Origin: an uncultured Actinomycetes bacterium | GTDB lineage: Bacteria; Actinomycetota; Acidimicrobiia; Acidimicrobiales; Microtrichaceae | DNA length: 35,494 bases | Assembly (NCBI GenBank): GCA_903925745.1 | Contig: CAIYGQ010000225.1 | Span: 1 to 35,494 of the forward strand | Reading direction: 5' to 3' | Part shown: positions 1 to 8,352 of the stretch, piece by piece | Layout of the letters: each line of letters begins with the position of its first letter | Position numbering within the stretch: position 1 is the stretch's first letter | The notes under the pieces: generated by a model | Database searches by the model: none | Told to the model about the DNA's origin: nothing | What the model saw: only the letters and a program-made list of their open reading frames with translations | Made by a program: the position numbers and the translations under genes

Positions 1-29
1 ACATCGACCGGGTCAGCAACCCCGGACCC

Positions 30-491
30 ATGCGGGTGGTCCTCCCGCCGACCCGGCGGCTGGTCGACGAGACGGACCTGCGGGTCACGTCGGTGCACGT
101 CGAGGTGCTCGCCAAGGAGATCCGGGGCCTGCTCGCCCGTCAGGTCGCCGAGGCCCACTGCTTCATCATCTTCTCGGTGCACGATCAGTACGCCGCCGCA
201 CGCAACCGCTACGTCCAGACCATCACCTTCGAGGGTGACCAGCTGCTCGCCGAGTCGGTCGGTGAGCGCTACACCGTGCTGACCCGGGAGGAGCTGCGCG
301 AGCTCGAGCTGTTCGGCTGGTTCCCGCCCGAGGGACCCGTCGACCCGGTCGGAAACTTCGCGGTGCTGTGGGAACCACCGGACGTGGACGACACCGCCCA
401 GCTGCTGGCGCTGACGCTGGTCCGGATCCATGGACTCCGTTCGCCCGAGGACCTCACCATCAGGGTCACCTCGACCCGGGACGAGTCGTGA
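30..491 (+). CDS. TY-Chap-like domain protein (start may lie upstream of the window)
   Basis: A 153-residue protein if it starts at the ATG at 30. The frame is open back to base 3, so the gene could begin outside the window, and no clear ribosome site precedes the ATG. After an N-terminal helix the central part runs RYVQTITFEGDQ, then LTREELRELELFGWFPPEG, then an asparagine-centred turn, and ends HGLRSPEDLTIRV. This order (YVQ strand, LGW-like turn, closing helix with a G-sP-dL motif) resembles the TY-Chap N-terminal domains of actinobacteria, small type III secretion chaperone-like folds of unclear role. No signal peptide or membrane segment is visible, so it is probably cytoplasmic. Its stop overlaps the GTG start of the phosphatase gene by four bases, which suggests co-translation. 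Family assignment is from pattern memory only. Confidence 0.6.
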   Translation: MRVVLPPTRRLVDETDLRVTSVHVEVLAKEIRGLLARQVAEAHCFIIFSVHDQYAAARNRYVQTITFEGDQLLAESVGERYTVLTREELRELELFGWFPPEGPVDPVGNFAVLWEPPDVDDTAQLLALTLVRIHGLRSPEDLTIRVTSTRDES

Positions 492-1351
492 ACGAGGCGG
501 CGGAGCAGGGGACCTCACCCCACGGGGCCATGCCCCGGGACCTGCTGCTGGTCCGTCACGGTCGCAGCGAGGGCAACGTGGCCCTGGATGCGGCCAAGCC
601 GGTGGGGGACGGTGGCCTCGGCGACGACTCGAAGGTCCTGGACCCGGCGTACCGGGAGCGGAGTGCGATGCACTACCGACTCGTGGCCGCGGGCCGGGAG
701 CAGGCCGCTGCCGCCGGTCGGATCGTCCGGGAGTGGATGGAGCAGGTCGGCATCACCGAGTTCGACCGGTGCTACTGCTCGCCCTACACCCGAGCCATGG
801 AGACCGCTGCGCTCATGGGCGTCCCCGACGCCCGGTGGCGCCGGGAGTCGCTGCTCCGGGAGCGGGACTTCGGCGTCTGGGAGGGTCGCAGCCGGCAGGA
901 GATCCGCTCGGAGTTCCCGGCTGCTGCGGACTACAAGGACCGGAACCGCTATCTGTACCGACCGACGGGTGGCGAGAGCCTGGGTGACGTCGAGCTGCGG
1001 GTCAGGGAGGTGCTCGCCACGCTGGCCCGGGAGATGGAGGGCCGGCGGGTCCTGTGCGTCACCCACGAGGACGTGATGTGGGCGTTCCGCTACCGCCTCG
1101 AGAAGATGACGATCGCCGACTACCTCGCCGAGCACGACCAGGACGCAGCGGTCCCCAACGGGGGCATCCTCCACTTCACCCGCGAGCGGCCCGACGGATC
1201 GCTCGACGACCGGTTCCACCGGGTCCGGCTCGTCGACCCCGACGGGACCGACGGTTGGGACTGGACGACGATCGAGCGCAACGAGGAGTCTGACGCCGAA
1301 CTCCTCGCCGAGGTGGACACCCACCCGCGACTCTGGGGCGACTCCGCATGA
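488..1351 (+). CDS. Histidine phosphatase superfamily protein (phosphoglycerate mutase-like)
   Basis: A 287-residue protein from a GTG at 488 that overlaps the previous stop as GTGA; an ATG at 530 is the alternative start and would lose 14 residues. The hallmark LVRHGRSEGN places the phospho-acceptor histidine at about residue 24. The motif RDFGVWEGRSRQEI follows in mid-protein, and VLCVTHEDVMW supplies the second catalytic histidine. These define the two-histidine phosphatase fold that transfers phosphate through a phosphohistidine. The substrate cannot be read from sequence: the family includes phosphoglycerate mutases, broad-specificity phosphatases and phosphatases in nucleotide or cofactor metabolism. 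An insertion after the RHG motif (about residues 30-55) and the long C-terminal tail exceed the minimal fold. No export signal is seen. The stop overlaps the ATG of the next gene (ATGA), so three genes appear translationally coupled. Confidence 0.85.
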   Translation: MNEAAEQGTSPHGAMPRDLLLVRHGRSEGNVALDAAKPVGDGGLGDDSKVLDPAYRERSAMHYRLVAAGREQAAAAGRIVREWMEQVGITEFDRCYCSPYTRAMETAALMGVPDARWRRESLLRERDFGVWEGRSRQEIRSEFPAAADYKDRNRYLYRPTGGESLGDVELRVREVLATLAREMEGRRVLCVTHEDVMWAFRYRLEKMTIADYLAEHDQDAAVPNGGILHFTRERPDGSLDDRFHRVRLVDPDGTDGWDWTTIERNEESDAELLAEVDTHPRLWGDSA

Positions 1352-1788
1352 GCCGCCCCCTCGATCCGACCGTCCGGCTGTTCACCCCGTCGGTGCCCCT
1401 GCCCGAGTCGGCCGACGAGGTGCGCTCCACCGTCCTGTTCGGGGTCTGGGACCGGCCGTGGGACTGGCAGGCCAGCTTCCGGCTGGGGCGACCGGTCCTG
1501 CTCCGCCGGCGGGACGCCGAGGTCGTGGAGTGGCTCGTCGAGGTGGTCGAGGTCCTGGCGGTGCCCTTCGAGTCCGCCGAGGCGTTCCGGGACCTGCTCG
1601 TCCAACGCTGGGACCCCACCATCGGGCCCATCAACGGTGAGGCGCCGGCCCCCGGGTTCGGCGTCGCCTGGCGCTCCGCCCCCGTCAGCCACCTGAGTGC
1701 CGGCCGTCCCGAGGGCGCCGGACCGCTGCCCGAGTGGTGCGAGTTCGGCGAGCTCGACGGGGCCTGGCAGGCCGCGCTCGCCCGGTGA
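1348..1788 (+). CDS. Conserved-looking protein of unknown function
   Basis: A 146-residue protein starting at an ATG that overlaps the phosphatase stop by four bases; a GGGG run eight bases upstream may serve as ribosome site. I do not recognise the family. The sequence is rich in Trp and acidic residues, with a strand/helix pattern around LGRPVLLRRRDAEVVEWLVE and a proline- and glycine-rich C-terminal third. There is no signal peptide, membrane segment or metal-binding cluster. Codon use matches the neighbouring genes. Its tight coupling to the histidine phosphatase suggests shared expression and possibly a partner role, but no function can be assigned. It ends 46 bases before the convergent stop of the DUF5925/AAA gene. 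Confidence 0.65.
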   Translation: MSRPLDPTVRLFTPSVPLPESADEVRSTVLFGVWDRPWDWQASFRLGRPVLLRRRDAEVVEWLVEVVEVLAVPFESAEAFRDLLVQRWDPTIGPINGEAPAPGFGVAWRSAPVSHLSAGRPEGAGPLPEWCEFGELDGAWQAALAR

Positions 1789-1797
1789 GGCTCCGGC

Positions 1798-1830
1798 ACC
1801 CGGCCGCCGCCGGTCGTTGCGGCCCCGGTC
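1798..1830. terminator. Possible shared terminator hairpin between convergent genes
   Basis: In the 46-base gap between the convergent stops at 1788 and 1835, GGCCGC (1802-1807) can pair with GCGGCC (1819-1824) around an 11-base loop. There is no T run on either side, so it would be an atypical terminator. Weak support: GC-rich DNA often gives such stems by chance. Confidence 0.25.
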
Positions 1831-1834
1831 CCGC

Positions 1835-3025
1835 TCAGAGGTAGACGCCGAACCCGGGTTCCGGCGCGGCGGCAGGCTCGACCCGGTCGCGCAGTTCGTA
1901 GAGCTCGGCGAGCGAGGCCCCGTCGGCCGGGACGGACGACACGGACGGGTGGTCGGCTCCCAACCACCGGCGGGCCTCGCCGGCGGTGAAGCGTTCGAAC
2001 TCGATGGCGGCGAGCGCCCGGCCGGGCCGGAGCAGCGAGTCGGGCAGGTGGGACCCGGGCACGTTGGTGGTGACCAGGACGATCGTCGGCACCCCCTGAC
2101 CCAGGATCCCGTCGGTCAGGTTCAGGAGCCGTCCGGCACCGGCGGCGAGGGCGGCCTCACCGTCCTCGAGGACGATCAGCCGCCACGGTCGGGCCACCGC
2201 ACCGCGCTCGCGGCGGGTGACCACCTCGGTCAGGTAGGTGACGTCGCCGAACATCCGCTCGGGGTCGGCGACCACGTGGGTCCGACACCACGGTGCCCAG
2301 GCGCGGGCCAGCGACCGGACCGCGGTCGTCTTGCCGGTCCCGGGAGCGCCGTGGAACACCACCAGCTGGCCCCGACCGTGCGGTTCGACCACGCCGTGCA
2401 GGTCGTCGAGCTCGCCCAGCGTGCCGTCCGGGTAGTTCGCCCGGATGTCCTTCCATGTGGGGACCTGGATGCGCTTGGCCCGGGCGGTCGCCCTGCCCGC
2501 CATCCGGCCACCCCAGATGGTCACCTCGAGGGTGGAGTCGGCCCCGTCCCTGGCGGCCTCCAGTGCCTCGTCGATCCGCCGGAGGATCCGGCCGGCGAGC
2601 ACCCGGGCGTTCGCCGGGAAGTCGGCGGCGACCGTGATGGAGGTCCGGCCGTCACCGGTGCGCCACAGCTGGAGCGACCGTTCGGTGTGGATGGTGAAGA
2701 TGCTCGATCCACCCGAGCTGGCGCTGCGCTCACAGAACGTGTCCGGGTGGACGATCTGGTCCGGGTCCAGGTCCTGTTCCACCACGGCGCTGAAGGTGTG
2801 GGGGAACCGGCCGCTCGCCACCTCCTCGAGGAACGCGAGCTCCACCAGGGCGACGGGGTCGGTCGTCCGGTCGATCGACACGTGTCCGCACAGGTCGGTC
2901 GGCTCGACCAGCCCACCGGGCTGGGTCAGCCAGATCGGCGCGAGCCCGTCGAGCGGGTCGGCGTCCGCCCCGAGGTGTTCGTCGCGCAGGTCAGGGTGCA
3001 GGTCGTGGTCGAGTGTCTGGTCCAC
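1835..3025 (-). CDS. DUF5925 and AAA ATPase domain protein
   Basis: A 396-residue protein from a GTG at 3025, preceded by GGAG seven bases away. The N-terminal half (about 25-180) matches my memory of DUF5925, an actinobacterial domain found fused to AAA ATPases. The C-terminal half is a AAA core: Walker A GAPGTGKTT at 226-234, Walker B LIVLEDGE at 283-290, sensor-1 VLVTTN at 316-321 and LLRPGR at 331-336, which resembles an arginine-finger/sensor region. There are no membrane segments, so it is probably a cytoplasmic remodelling ATPase with unknown client. It lies 58 bases downstream of the NYN nuclease-like gene on the same strand, so the two may be co-transcribed. The ATPase assignment is firm; the DUF5925 name is moderately so and the biological role is unknown. 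Confidence 0.85.
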   Translation of the reverse strand: MDQTLDHDLHPDLRDEHLGADADPLDGLAPIWLTQPGGLVEPTDLCGHVSIDRTTDPVALVELAFLEEVASGRFPHTFSAVVEQDLDPDQIVHPDTFCERSASSGGSSIFTIHTERSLQLWRTGDGRTSITVAADFPANARVLAGRILRRIDEALEAARDGADSTLEVTIWGGRMAGRATARAKRIQVPTWKDIRANYPDGTLGELDDLHGVVEPHGRGQLVVFHGAPGTGKTTAVRSLARAWAPWCRTHVVADPERMFGDVTYLTEVVTRRERGAVARPWRLIVLEDGEAALAAGAGRLLNLTDGILGQGVPTIVLVTTNVPGSHLPDSLLRPGRALAAIEFERFTAGEARRWLGADHPSVSSVPADGASLAELYELRDRVEPAAAPEPGFGVYL

Positions 3026-3083
3026 GGTGGTTCTCCGTTCTCCCGGTGGGCCGAGTCGTCACGACCGGTCCCGCCGACGCCGT

Positions 3084-3731
3084 TCAGGCGGCGAGTGCGA
3101 ACTGCGCCGGTCGTCCGAGCGGCAGGAACCGCCCTGCGTTGAGGCGCAGCGACCGGGCCGTGCTCCGGGCATTGGCGACGACGACCGTGGGGAGGCCGTC
3201 GTGGTTGCAGCGCTGCACCAGGTCGGTGAAGGCCCCGTCTCCTGAGGCCACGACCAGACGGTCCGCCGAGCGGGTCAGCCAGTCGCGGTCGGCCACCAGG
3301 TCCAACAGCGCGAGGTCCGCCCCGTCCCGGCCGGTACGCACCTGGAGGTGCCAGCCACCGATGTGCTCGGCCACGAGCGGGGCCAGGGCCGGGTTGCAGG
3401 TGACGTACACCAGGTCGCCGGGTCTGATCCGGGCCTGTTCGACGAGTCCCTCCAGTGCGGCGCGGATGGCGTGGGAGGTGGCGGCCCGGGGGTCGTCACC
3501 CAGCAGGTTCTCGATGTCGACCAGCACGACGGCCCGTGACGCCCCACCGCTCGGGTGGCGGCGCCGGGCGGCCCGCCGGCGGTCGGCGGATCGGTTGCGC
3601 CGGGTGGGGGCCCGCAGCCCGCGGCGGTTGGGTCTCCCGTGGACATCGGGCCGGCCGGCGGTGCGCTTCGTCAGGTCGGCGAGGCCGGTGGTCGCTCCCC
3701 GGGTCGGTCCGTGGTGGTGTCCCATGCTCAT
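3084..3731 (-). CDS. Arg-rich NYN/PIN-like domain protein (putative RNase)
   Basis: A 215-residue protein from the ATG at 3731, chosen because a near-perfect Shine-Dalgarno (3740-3747) lies eight bases upstream; the frame stays open 41 codons further. Residues 1-66 are strongly basic with a His run (HHH at 5-7) and many Arg-rich patches, likely nucleic-acid binding and disordered. Residues 67-205 form a NYN/PIN-like domain: VVLVDIEN (Asp72, Glu74, Asn75), DGADLALLDL (Asp136, Asp139) and VVASGDGAF (Asp165). These acidic residues match the metal-binding site of NYN ribonucleases; activity is inferred. The following gene on the strand is the DUF5925/AAA ATPase. Function could be RNA processing, or NAD-independent nucleic-acid binding if catalysis is lost, though the key acids are present. 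Confidence 0.82.
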   Translation of the reverse strand: MSMGHHHGPTRGATTGLADLTKRTAGRPDVHGRPNRRGLRAPTRRNRSADRRRAARRRHPSGGASRAVVLVDIENLLGDDPRAATSHAIRAALEGLVEQARIRPGDLVYVTCNPALAPLVAEHIGGWHLQVRTGRDGADLALLDLVADRDWLTRSADRLVVASGDGAFTDLVQRCNHDGLPTVVVANARSTARSLRLNAGRFLPLGRPAQFALAA

Positions 3732-3739
3732 GGTGTCGT

Positions 3740-3747
3740 CCCCTCCT
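3740..3747 (-). promoter_or_regulatory. Ribosome binding site fixing the NYN gene start
   Basis: The minus strand reads AGGAGGGG eight bases before the ATG at 3731. It is one of the strongest ribosome sites in the window and decides against the longer open frame reaching 3854. The rest of 3732-3935, the gap up to the GH3 stop, shows no gene or confident promoter. Confidence 0.75.
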
Positions 3748-3935
3748 GCAACAGCGCTGCGATACGTGATCCGGTCCCCGTGGTGTCGGGGTTCCGACCG
3801 GTCCAGCGGGCGCCGTCCCGGACTGAGGACCAGTGAACCATCCACGTGTGACATCGGGGCGGGCCTCGCCGGGCCGAGCGGCCGCGCCGACAGCGGGTCC
3901 CGGTGCCCGCTCCGCCGGACCGACCCGGGGTCGCT

Positions 3936-6011
3936 TCAGCCCGGGAGGGTGACGACGCAGTGGGTGGTCGGGTCGGCGGAGCGTCCGATGTGGATCCGCC
4001 GGACCCCGTCGGGCACGCGCACCCGGACGAGGATCCGCACGGTGGCCCCGGCGGGCACGTCGGCCCGGGCGAATCCCCGCAGGGTCAGGAGTGGCGCCGG
4101 GTGCGTCCCCAGCCCCAGCGGGACGTAGGCCTGGACGACCTCCGCTCCGGCCACGTCAGATGAGTTCGAGACCTCGACCGACAGCGTGACCACCGAGGTG
4201 GTCGACCACGCGTCGGTGCCGTCAGCGGGCTCAACGTCCTCCAGACGGGGCTCCGACCAGTCGAGCGCTGCGTACCCCAGCCCGAATCCGAACCAGAACC
4301 GCGGCCGCTGGCCGGTCGCCTCCATCATCCGGTAGCCGAACAGGGGACCGTAGGTGATCCGTCTGGCGAACCTCCGGAACGGGGGCAGGCGGGTGTCGGC
4401 CGTCGGCCACGTGCTGGTCACCCGACCGCCGGGGACGGCGTCGCCGAACAGGACGTCGGCCACGGCGTACCCGCCCTCCATGCCCGGGTACCAGGCCATG
4501 ACGAGTGCGGCCACGTCATCGAGCCACGGGTCGACCTGGAAGGCGCTCCCGCCGTTCAGGACGACGATCGTCGCCGGGTTGGCCTCGGCCACCGTCCGGA
4601 TAAGCGCCTCGTGGTCGGCGGCGAGACGGAGGGACCCGCGGTCCCCGCCGGCGTTCAGGATCCACTCACCCTCGTCCCGCCACGTCGAGCCGGCGGCCAC
4701 GACCACGGCGTCGCAGTCGGCGGCCAGCGCCCGGGCGCGGGGCAGGTCGCTGCCGTCGAGGTGGGCCACCTCGACACCACGGCGGGCGCCGGCGGCCACG
4801 AGGCCCTGGAGCAGGGTCACGACGTCGGTCGGGTGCACCTGCGAGGAGCCGTGATCGCCCAGGTTCTCCGCCGTCGCCAGCGCACCGATGACGGCCAGCC
4901 GACGCACACGCGCCGGGTCGAGGGGCAGGACCGGCGCCACCGGCCCGGCCCCGGTGCGCACGGGCTCGTTGCGGAGCAGCACCAACGACCTGGCCGCCGC
5001 CTCCCGGGCCAGCGCCCGGTGTTCCGGCCCGGCGACGACCTCGGGCCGGTAGCGCTCGGTCTCGCCGCGACGGGCCGCCCGAGCCTGGGCCCGGATCTGT
5101 CGCCGGGCCGACGCCCGGAGCCGGGAACGGTCCACGACACCGCGGCGCAACAGGCGGGGCAGGGCGCGGAACCTCCAACGGAACGGCATCTCCAGGTCCA
5201 TGCCGCCGACCACCGCCCGCCGGGCGTTGCGGATGCCCCAGGTGAAGTCCGACATCACGAACGCATCCGAGCCCCAGTCCGAACGGAGCACACCGCCGAG
5301 CAGTTCGATCGAGTGGCCGCACGCTTCGCCGTTCACCAGGTTGTACGCCGACATCACCGAGTCGGCGCCCGCGTCGAGGCACGCCCGGAAGTGGGGTAGG
5401 TACAGGTCGCGCAAGTCGTCGGGATGCACCCGGACGTCCAGCCAGAACCGCGAGTTCTCGATGCTGTTGGCGGCGAAGTGCTTGACGCAGGCGACGACGT
5501 GGCGGGTCGTCCCCCTGACGAGCGCCGCGCCGAACTCGCCGAGCAGGAAGGGGTCCTCGCCGTAGGTCTCCTGGGCCCGACCCCACGCCGGGTGGCGGAG
5601 CAGGTTGACGCACACCCCAGCGAAGAGGTTGGCACCCTGGGTCCGTGCCTCGACCCCGATCGCATCGCCGATCCGATCCTCGAGTTCGACGTCGAAGGTC
5701 GCCGCCCGGGCGGTGGATGACGGGAACCCCGTCGAGTGACCGACCACCACGCCGCGGGGACCGTCGGTGAAGCGGATCCCGGGGATGCCGAGACGGTCGA
5801 TGCGGCCCGCCACGATGGGGGCTCCGTTGTAGCGCCGCGACATCTCCCTGGTGCCACGGACCAACGGACCGTCACCGGACATCACCGCGCACAGCTCCTC
5901 GTCGGTCAGCTGGTCGACCAGGTCGTCGACGAACGACTCCAGCGCTGTGTCGTCGAGGGGCACCCTCCCGGCCAGGGGGGCGAACGGATCCGGTGGAGCG
6001 GCCCCCGGCAC
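3936..6011 (-). CDS. Glycoside hydrolase family 3 beta-glucosidase-like protein
   Basis: A 691-residue protein from a GTG at 6011, thirteen bases after the stop of the Tat lipoprotein gene, implying one operon. The N-terminal GH3 barrel includes FTDGPRGV (about 82-89), NLLRHPAWGRAQETYGEDP (about 135-154), KHFAANSIE (177-185) and VMSDFTWG, where Asp255 is the expected nucleophile (the usual SDW is SDF here). The central alpha/beta sandwich carries SLVLLRNE, AVIGALA and the VLNGGSAFQ / WYPGMEGGYAVADVLFGD motifs. A fibronectin III-like domain ends the chain (about 600-690). Such enzymes release terminal beta-linked glucose or related sugars with retention. No signal peptide is visible, so it appears cytoplasmic although its operon partner is exported. 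Exact substrate unknown. Confidence 0.9.
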   Translation of the reverse strand: MPGAAPPDPFAPLAGRVPLDDTALESFVDDLVDQLTDEELCAVMSGDGPLVRGTREMSRRYNGAPIVAGRIDRLGIPGIRFTDGPRGVVVGHSTGFPSSTARAATFDVELEDRIGDAIGVEARTQGANLFAGVCVNLLRHPAWGRAQETYGEDPFLLGEFGAALVRGTTRHVVACVKHFAANSIENSRFWLDVRVHPDDLRDLYLPHFRACLDAGADSVMSAYNLVNGEACGHSIELLGGVLRSDWGSDAFVMSDFTWGIRNARRAVVGGMDLEMPFRWRFRALPRLLRRGVVDRSRLRASARRQIRAQARAARRGETERYRPEVVAGPEHRALAREAAARSLVLLRNEPVRTGAGPVAPVLPLDPARVRRLAVIGALATAENLGDHGSSQVHPTDVVTLLQGLVAAGARRGVEVAHLDGSDLPRARALAADCDAVVVAAGSTWRDEGEWILNAGGDRGSLRLAADHEALIRTVAEANPATIVVLNGGSAFQVDPWLDDVAALVMAWYPGMEGGYAVADVLFGDAVPGGRVTSTWPTADTRLPPFRRFARRITYGPLFGYRMMEATGQRPRFWFGFGLGYAALDWSEPRLEDVEPADGTDAWSTTSVVTLSVEVSNSSDVAGAEVVQAYVPLGLGTHPAPLLTLRGFARADVPAGATVRILVRVRVPDGVRRIHIGRSADPTTHCVVTLPG

Positions 6012-6024
6012 GGCGGTCAGCGGG

Positions 6025-8196
6025 TCAGCTGACGACGCGGCCGGCGGTGGTCAGGTCCATCGCCAGTCGGTGCTCGCCGTCGCGGATGTCGAAGGTCTCG
6101 ACCACCGCACACTGCTCGGCCCACGGGCTCGAGTGGCGGGGGTGGTCCCGCAGCGGCACCACGGTGCCATCGACCCGGAAGTCGCCGACGACACCGAAGG
6201 CCAGCTCCCCCTCGGTGGGGGAGACGTAGCGGACCGTGCGTCGACCACCCCTCCCCGTGACCTCCACGTCCGCCGAGGTGATCGCCTCCACGAACGCCTC
6301 GAACGACCCGTGGTCGCCCACGCCACCCACCTCGACGACCCAGACGTTGTCGGCACCGCCGGATGCGATCAGGTCGAACGGGGCGGTCATGCCGTCGGTG
6401 GCCTCGACCGTCGGGTCGTAGGTCCGCCACGCCGTCGGCCGGTGCGACCACAGCGCCACGTAGCCATCACCCTTGCGGCCGATCACCCAGCCGTCGGACT
6501 CGACGACCTCGTCGAAGCGCTCGGTGGGGAAGAACGCGTGGGTGTAGGGCTCGTAGCCGAAGTACGGGCCGAGCAGCGGGTCGGTCGGCGATGCGTAGCC
6601 CGGTTGGTAGATGTGGATCGCCGCCCGGTCCCGTTGTGCGCTTCGGGGCATGGAGGCCGTGCCCACCCAGTACCCGCTGTCGTCGTTCCAACTTGTCGAA
6701 CGCTTCACCGGTGCCGACGGGTGGGTGGTGAACACGTTGACGGCGGTGTCGAGCGTGGCGTGCCAGGCGTGCACCTGCTCCATGGCGTCGCCGAAGCGGT
6801 GGTCCACCACGCAGGACAGCATCGCCTCGGAACTGCGCCAGGTGTAGGTGTGGGCCTCACCGAGCACACCGGCGGCGGCGAACGGGGCCAGCTCCCGGAC
6901 GGCGAGCTGGGCCGCGGTCGGATCGATGCCGGAGAACTGCTCCACCGCCGAGAACTTCTGGAACAACTCCGAGTCCCACAGGTTCCAGCGGTTGCACGCC
7001 TCGAGCGTCGGCGGGACGAACTGCCAGGTCGTCAGCGCGCCGTGGCTCCACCAGAACGTCAGGTTCTCGACCGTGTAGTCGTAGCCATAGGCCCCCTGCG
7101 GGTTCGGACTCCACGGCTCGTGGGGATCGACGTGCACACCGTGGCGTTCCCGGATCCGGACCGGGCCCTGGTGGTGGGCCGCCTGCCTGATGACCTCGGG
7201 CACCCGGTACCGGTCGTTCCCGCACAGGAACAACACCCCGTGGTCACGGGGGTTGGAGTAGCCCTCGGCGGTGGTGTCGAAGAGGAACTTGGCGGTGGAG
7301 AACGTGGACTCACCGAACCCACTGCACTTCGCCGCCTTGTAGCCGCGCCCGTGGGTGACGCCGTAGACGCCCTTGAACGTGTGGGTGGCCAGGTCGAACA
7401 GGGTGATGTCGGTCGCGGCGGCCCCCAAGGCGATGAGCTCGGGATCGTCGGCCCACTGCACCAGCGTCAGCAGCGGCGCGTACACGAACTTCATGTAGGT
7501 GTTGGAGTGCCACTCGCTGAAGCCGAACCTGCCCCGCTCCCGGATCCAGTCGACCAGCACCGGACGGGCCCGTTCGGCGTGCTGGGCCCCGGTCAGGCCG
7601 GTGAACCCGAAGACCCGGTCGGGGACGGCCAGGCCGCCCAGGTACTCGTCGACCGCGAACATGATCCGGTGGTTCTCGGACCAGAACCACTTGTCGTCCA
7701 CGTCACCGGGCGGAATGGGGTCGTCGTAGCGGTACCGGGCGTTGGCGATCTTGTCCTCGATCGCATCGATCGCGACCTGGGGGAGCACGCCGCGGCCGAG
7801 GCGGAGCACCCACTGCTGGTACATGAGCTCGAAGTCGTCGGTGTCCCGGTACGGGTCGGTGCTCACGATCCCGGTCCCCACCTGCGACGGGTCCCACACG
7901 AAGTCCGGGTCGCGGCGGCTGCGCAGCAGGTGGGCGATCACGCTGGCGGTGTCGTCCGGGCGGAGCGACTCCGTGGCGAGTTGCAGGTACTCGGTGGTCC
8001 GGGCCTGGAAGAGCGCCTCGTCCATCAACCCGCTGCTGCCGGGGGGCGGGAGGGCCGAGGGGCCGAGGACCAGCGGCCCGGTCGGGCACCCCGGGTCCGG
8101 ACCGATCGGTGCCGGGGCCGGCGTACACGCGGCGAGCGAGGCGCCCAGGGCTCCGGCTGCGCCGGCGATCAGGAATCCACGTCTGCTCGTCCCCAC
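6025..8196 (-). CDS. Tat-exported lipoprotein, possible polysaccharide-active enzyme
   Basis: A 723-residue protein from a GTG at 8196, chosen because GGAGGG (8204-8209) sits seven bases upstream; a GTG at 8211 would add five residues and overlap that site. The N-terminus has twin arginines (TSRRGFL, Arg5-Arg6), a hydrophobic stretch and lipobox LAAC with Cys24, so it should be folded before Tat export and lipid-anchored outside the membrane. The body is helix-rich with conserved-looking aromatic motifs KWFWSENHRIMF, EWHSNTYMKF and TFSTAKFLFD, then a beta-rich C-terminal part ending in a short sandwich-like segment. This architecture recalls (alpha/alpha) toroid polysaccharide lyases, including heparinase II/III-like ones, but I cannot assign a family. 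The GH3 gene follows directly, which supports a carbohydrate role. Confidence 0.8.
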   Translation of the reverse strand: MGTSRRGFLIAGAAGALGASLAACTPAPAPIGPDPGCPTGPLVLGPSALPPPGSSGLMDEALFQARTTEYLQLATESLRPDDTASVIAHLLRSRRDPDFVWDPSQVGTGIVSTDPYRDTDDFELMYQQWVLRLGRGVLPQVAIDAIEDKIANARYRYDDPIPPGDVDDKWFWSENHRIMFAVDEYLGGLAVPDRVFGFTGLTGAQHAERARPVLVDWIRERGRFGFSEWHSNTYMKFVYAPLLTLVQWADDPELIALGAAATDITLFDLATHTFKGVYGVTHGRGYKAAKCSGFGESTFSTAKFLFDTTAEGYSNPRDHGVLFLCGNDRYRVPEVIRQAAHHQGPVRIRERHGVHVDPHEPWSPNPQGAYGYDYTVENLTFWWSHGALTTWQFVPPTLEACNRWNLWDSELFQKFSAVEQFSGIDPTAAQLAVRELAPFAAAGVLGEAHTYTWRSSEAMLSCVVDHRFGDAMEQVHAWHATLDTAVNVFTTHPSAPVKRSTSWNDDSGYWVGTASMPRSAQRDRAAIHIYQPGYASPTDPLLGPYFGYEPYTHAFFPTERFDEVVESDGWVIGRKGDGYVALWSHRPTAWRTYDPTVEATDGMTAPFDLIASGGADNVWVVEVGGVGDHGSFEAFVEAITSADVEVTGRGGRRTVRYVSPTEGELAFGVVGDFRVDGTVVPLRDHPRHSSPWAEQCAVVETFDIRDGEHRLAMDLTTAGRVVS

Positions 8197-8203
8197 CGGT
8201 GAT

Positions 8204-8209
8204 CCCTCC
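8204..8209 (-). promoter_or_regulatory. Ribosome binding site deciding the Tat lipoprotein start
   Basis: The minus strand reads GGAGGG seven bases before the GTG at 8196. It lies inside the coding sequence implied by the alternative GTG at 8211, which has no ribosome site of its own, so the shorter signal peptide is preferred. Confidence 0.65.
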
Positions 8210-8316
8210 ACGTGGTCTGGCCGACGGCGATCCGCTCCGACCGGTGTCCATTGTGCACCCGGACCACCCCGACGGCCAGCGTCCCGTGCGCTCGGCCCGA
8301 TCCCCGCCTGCGCCTG

Positions 8317-8352
8317 TCGACCTGGTTCAGTCGCTCGACCTGGTTCAGTCGC
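8317..8352. repeat. 18-bp tandem duplication spanning the DICT-GGDEF stop codon
   Basis: Two exact copies of TCGACCTGGTTCAGTCGC lie head to tail at 8317-8334 and 8335-8352. On the minus strand the second copy contains the TGA stop of the DICT-GGDEF gene (8345-8347). Because 18 is a multiple of three, the first copy supplies another in-frame TGA six codons downstream. The remaining gap to 8197 has no recognisable element. Confidence 0.9.

Noticed and set aside
3831-3847. A 17-base match between 3831-3847 and 10681-10697 (CAGTGAACCATCCACGT)
   Set aside because: No extended similarity on either side and no functional link between the two places; a 17-mer recurrence in biased DNA can arise by chance.
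5851-8202. A 783-codon open frame on the plus strand antisense to the Tat lipoprotein
   Set aside because: Its composition is Arg/Val/Gly/Pro-rich and has no recognisable motif; the minus-strand gene has a Tat signal and ribosome site.
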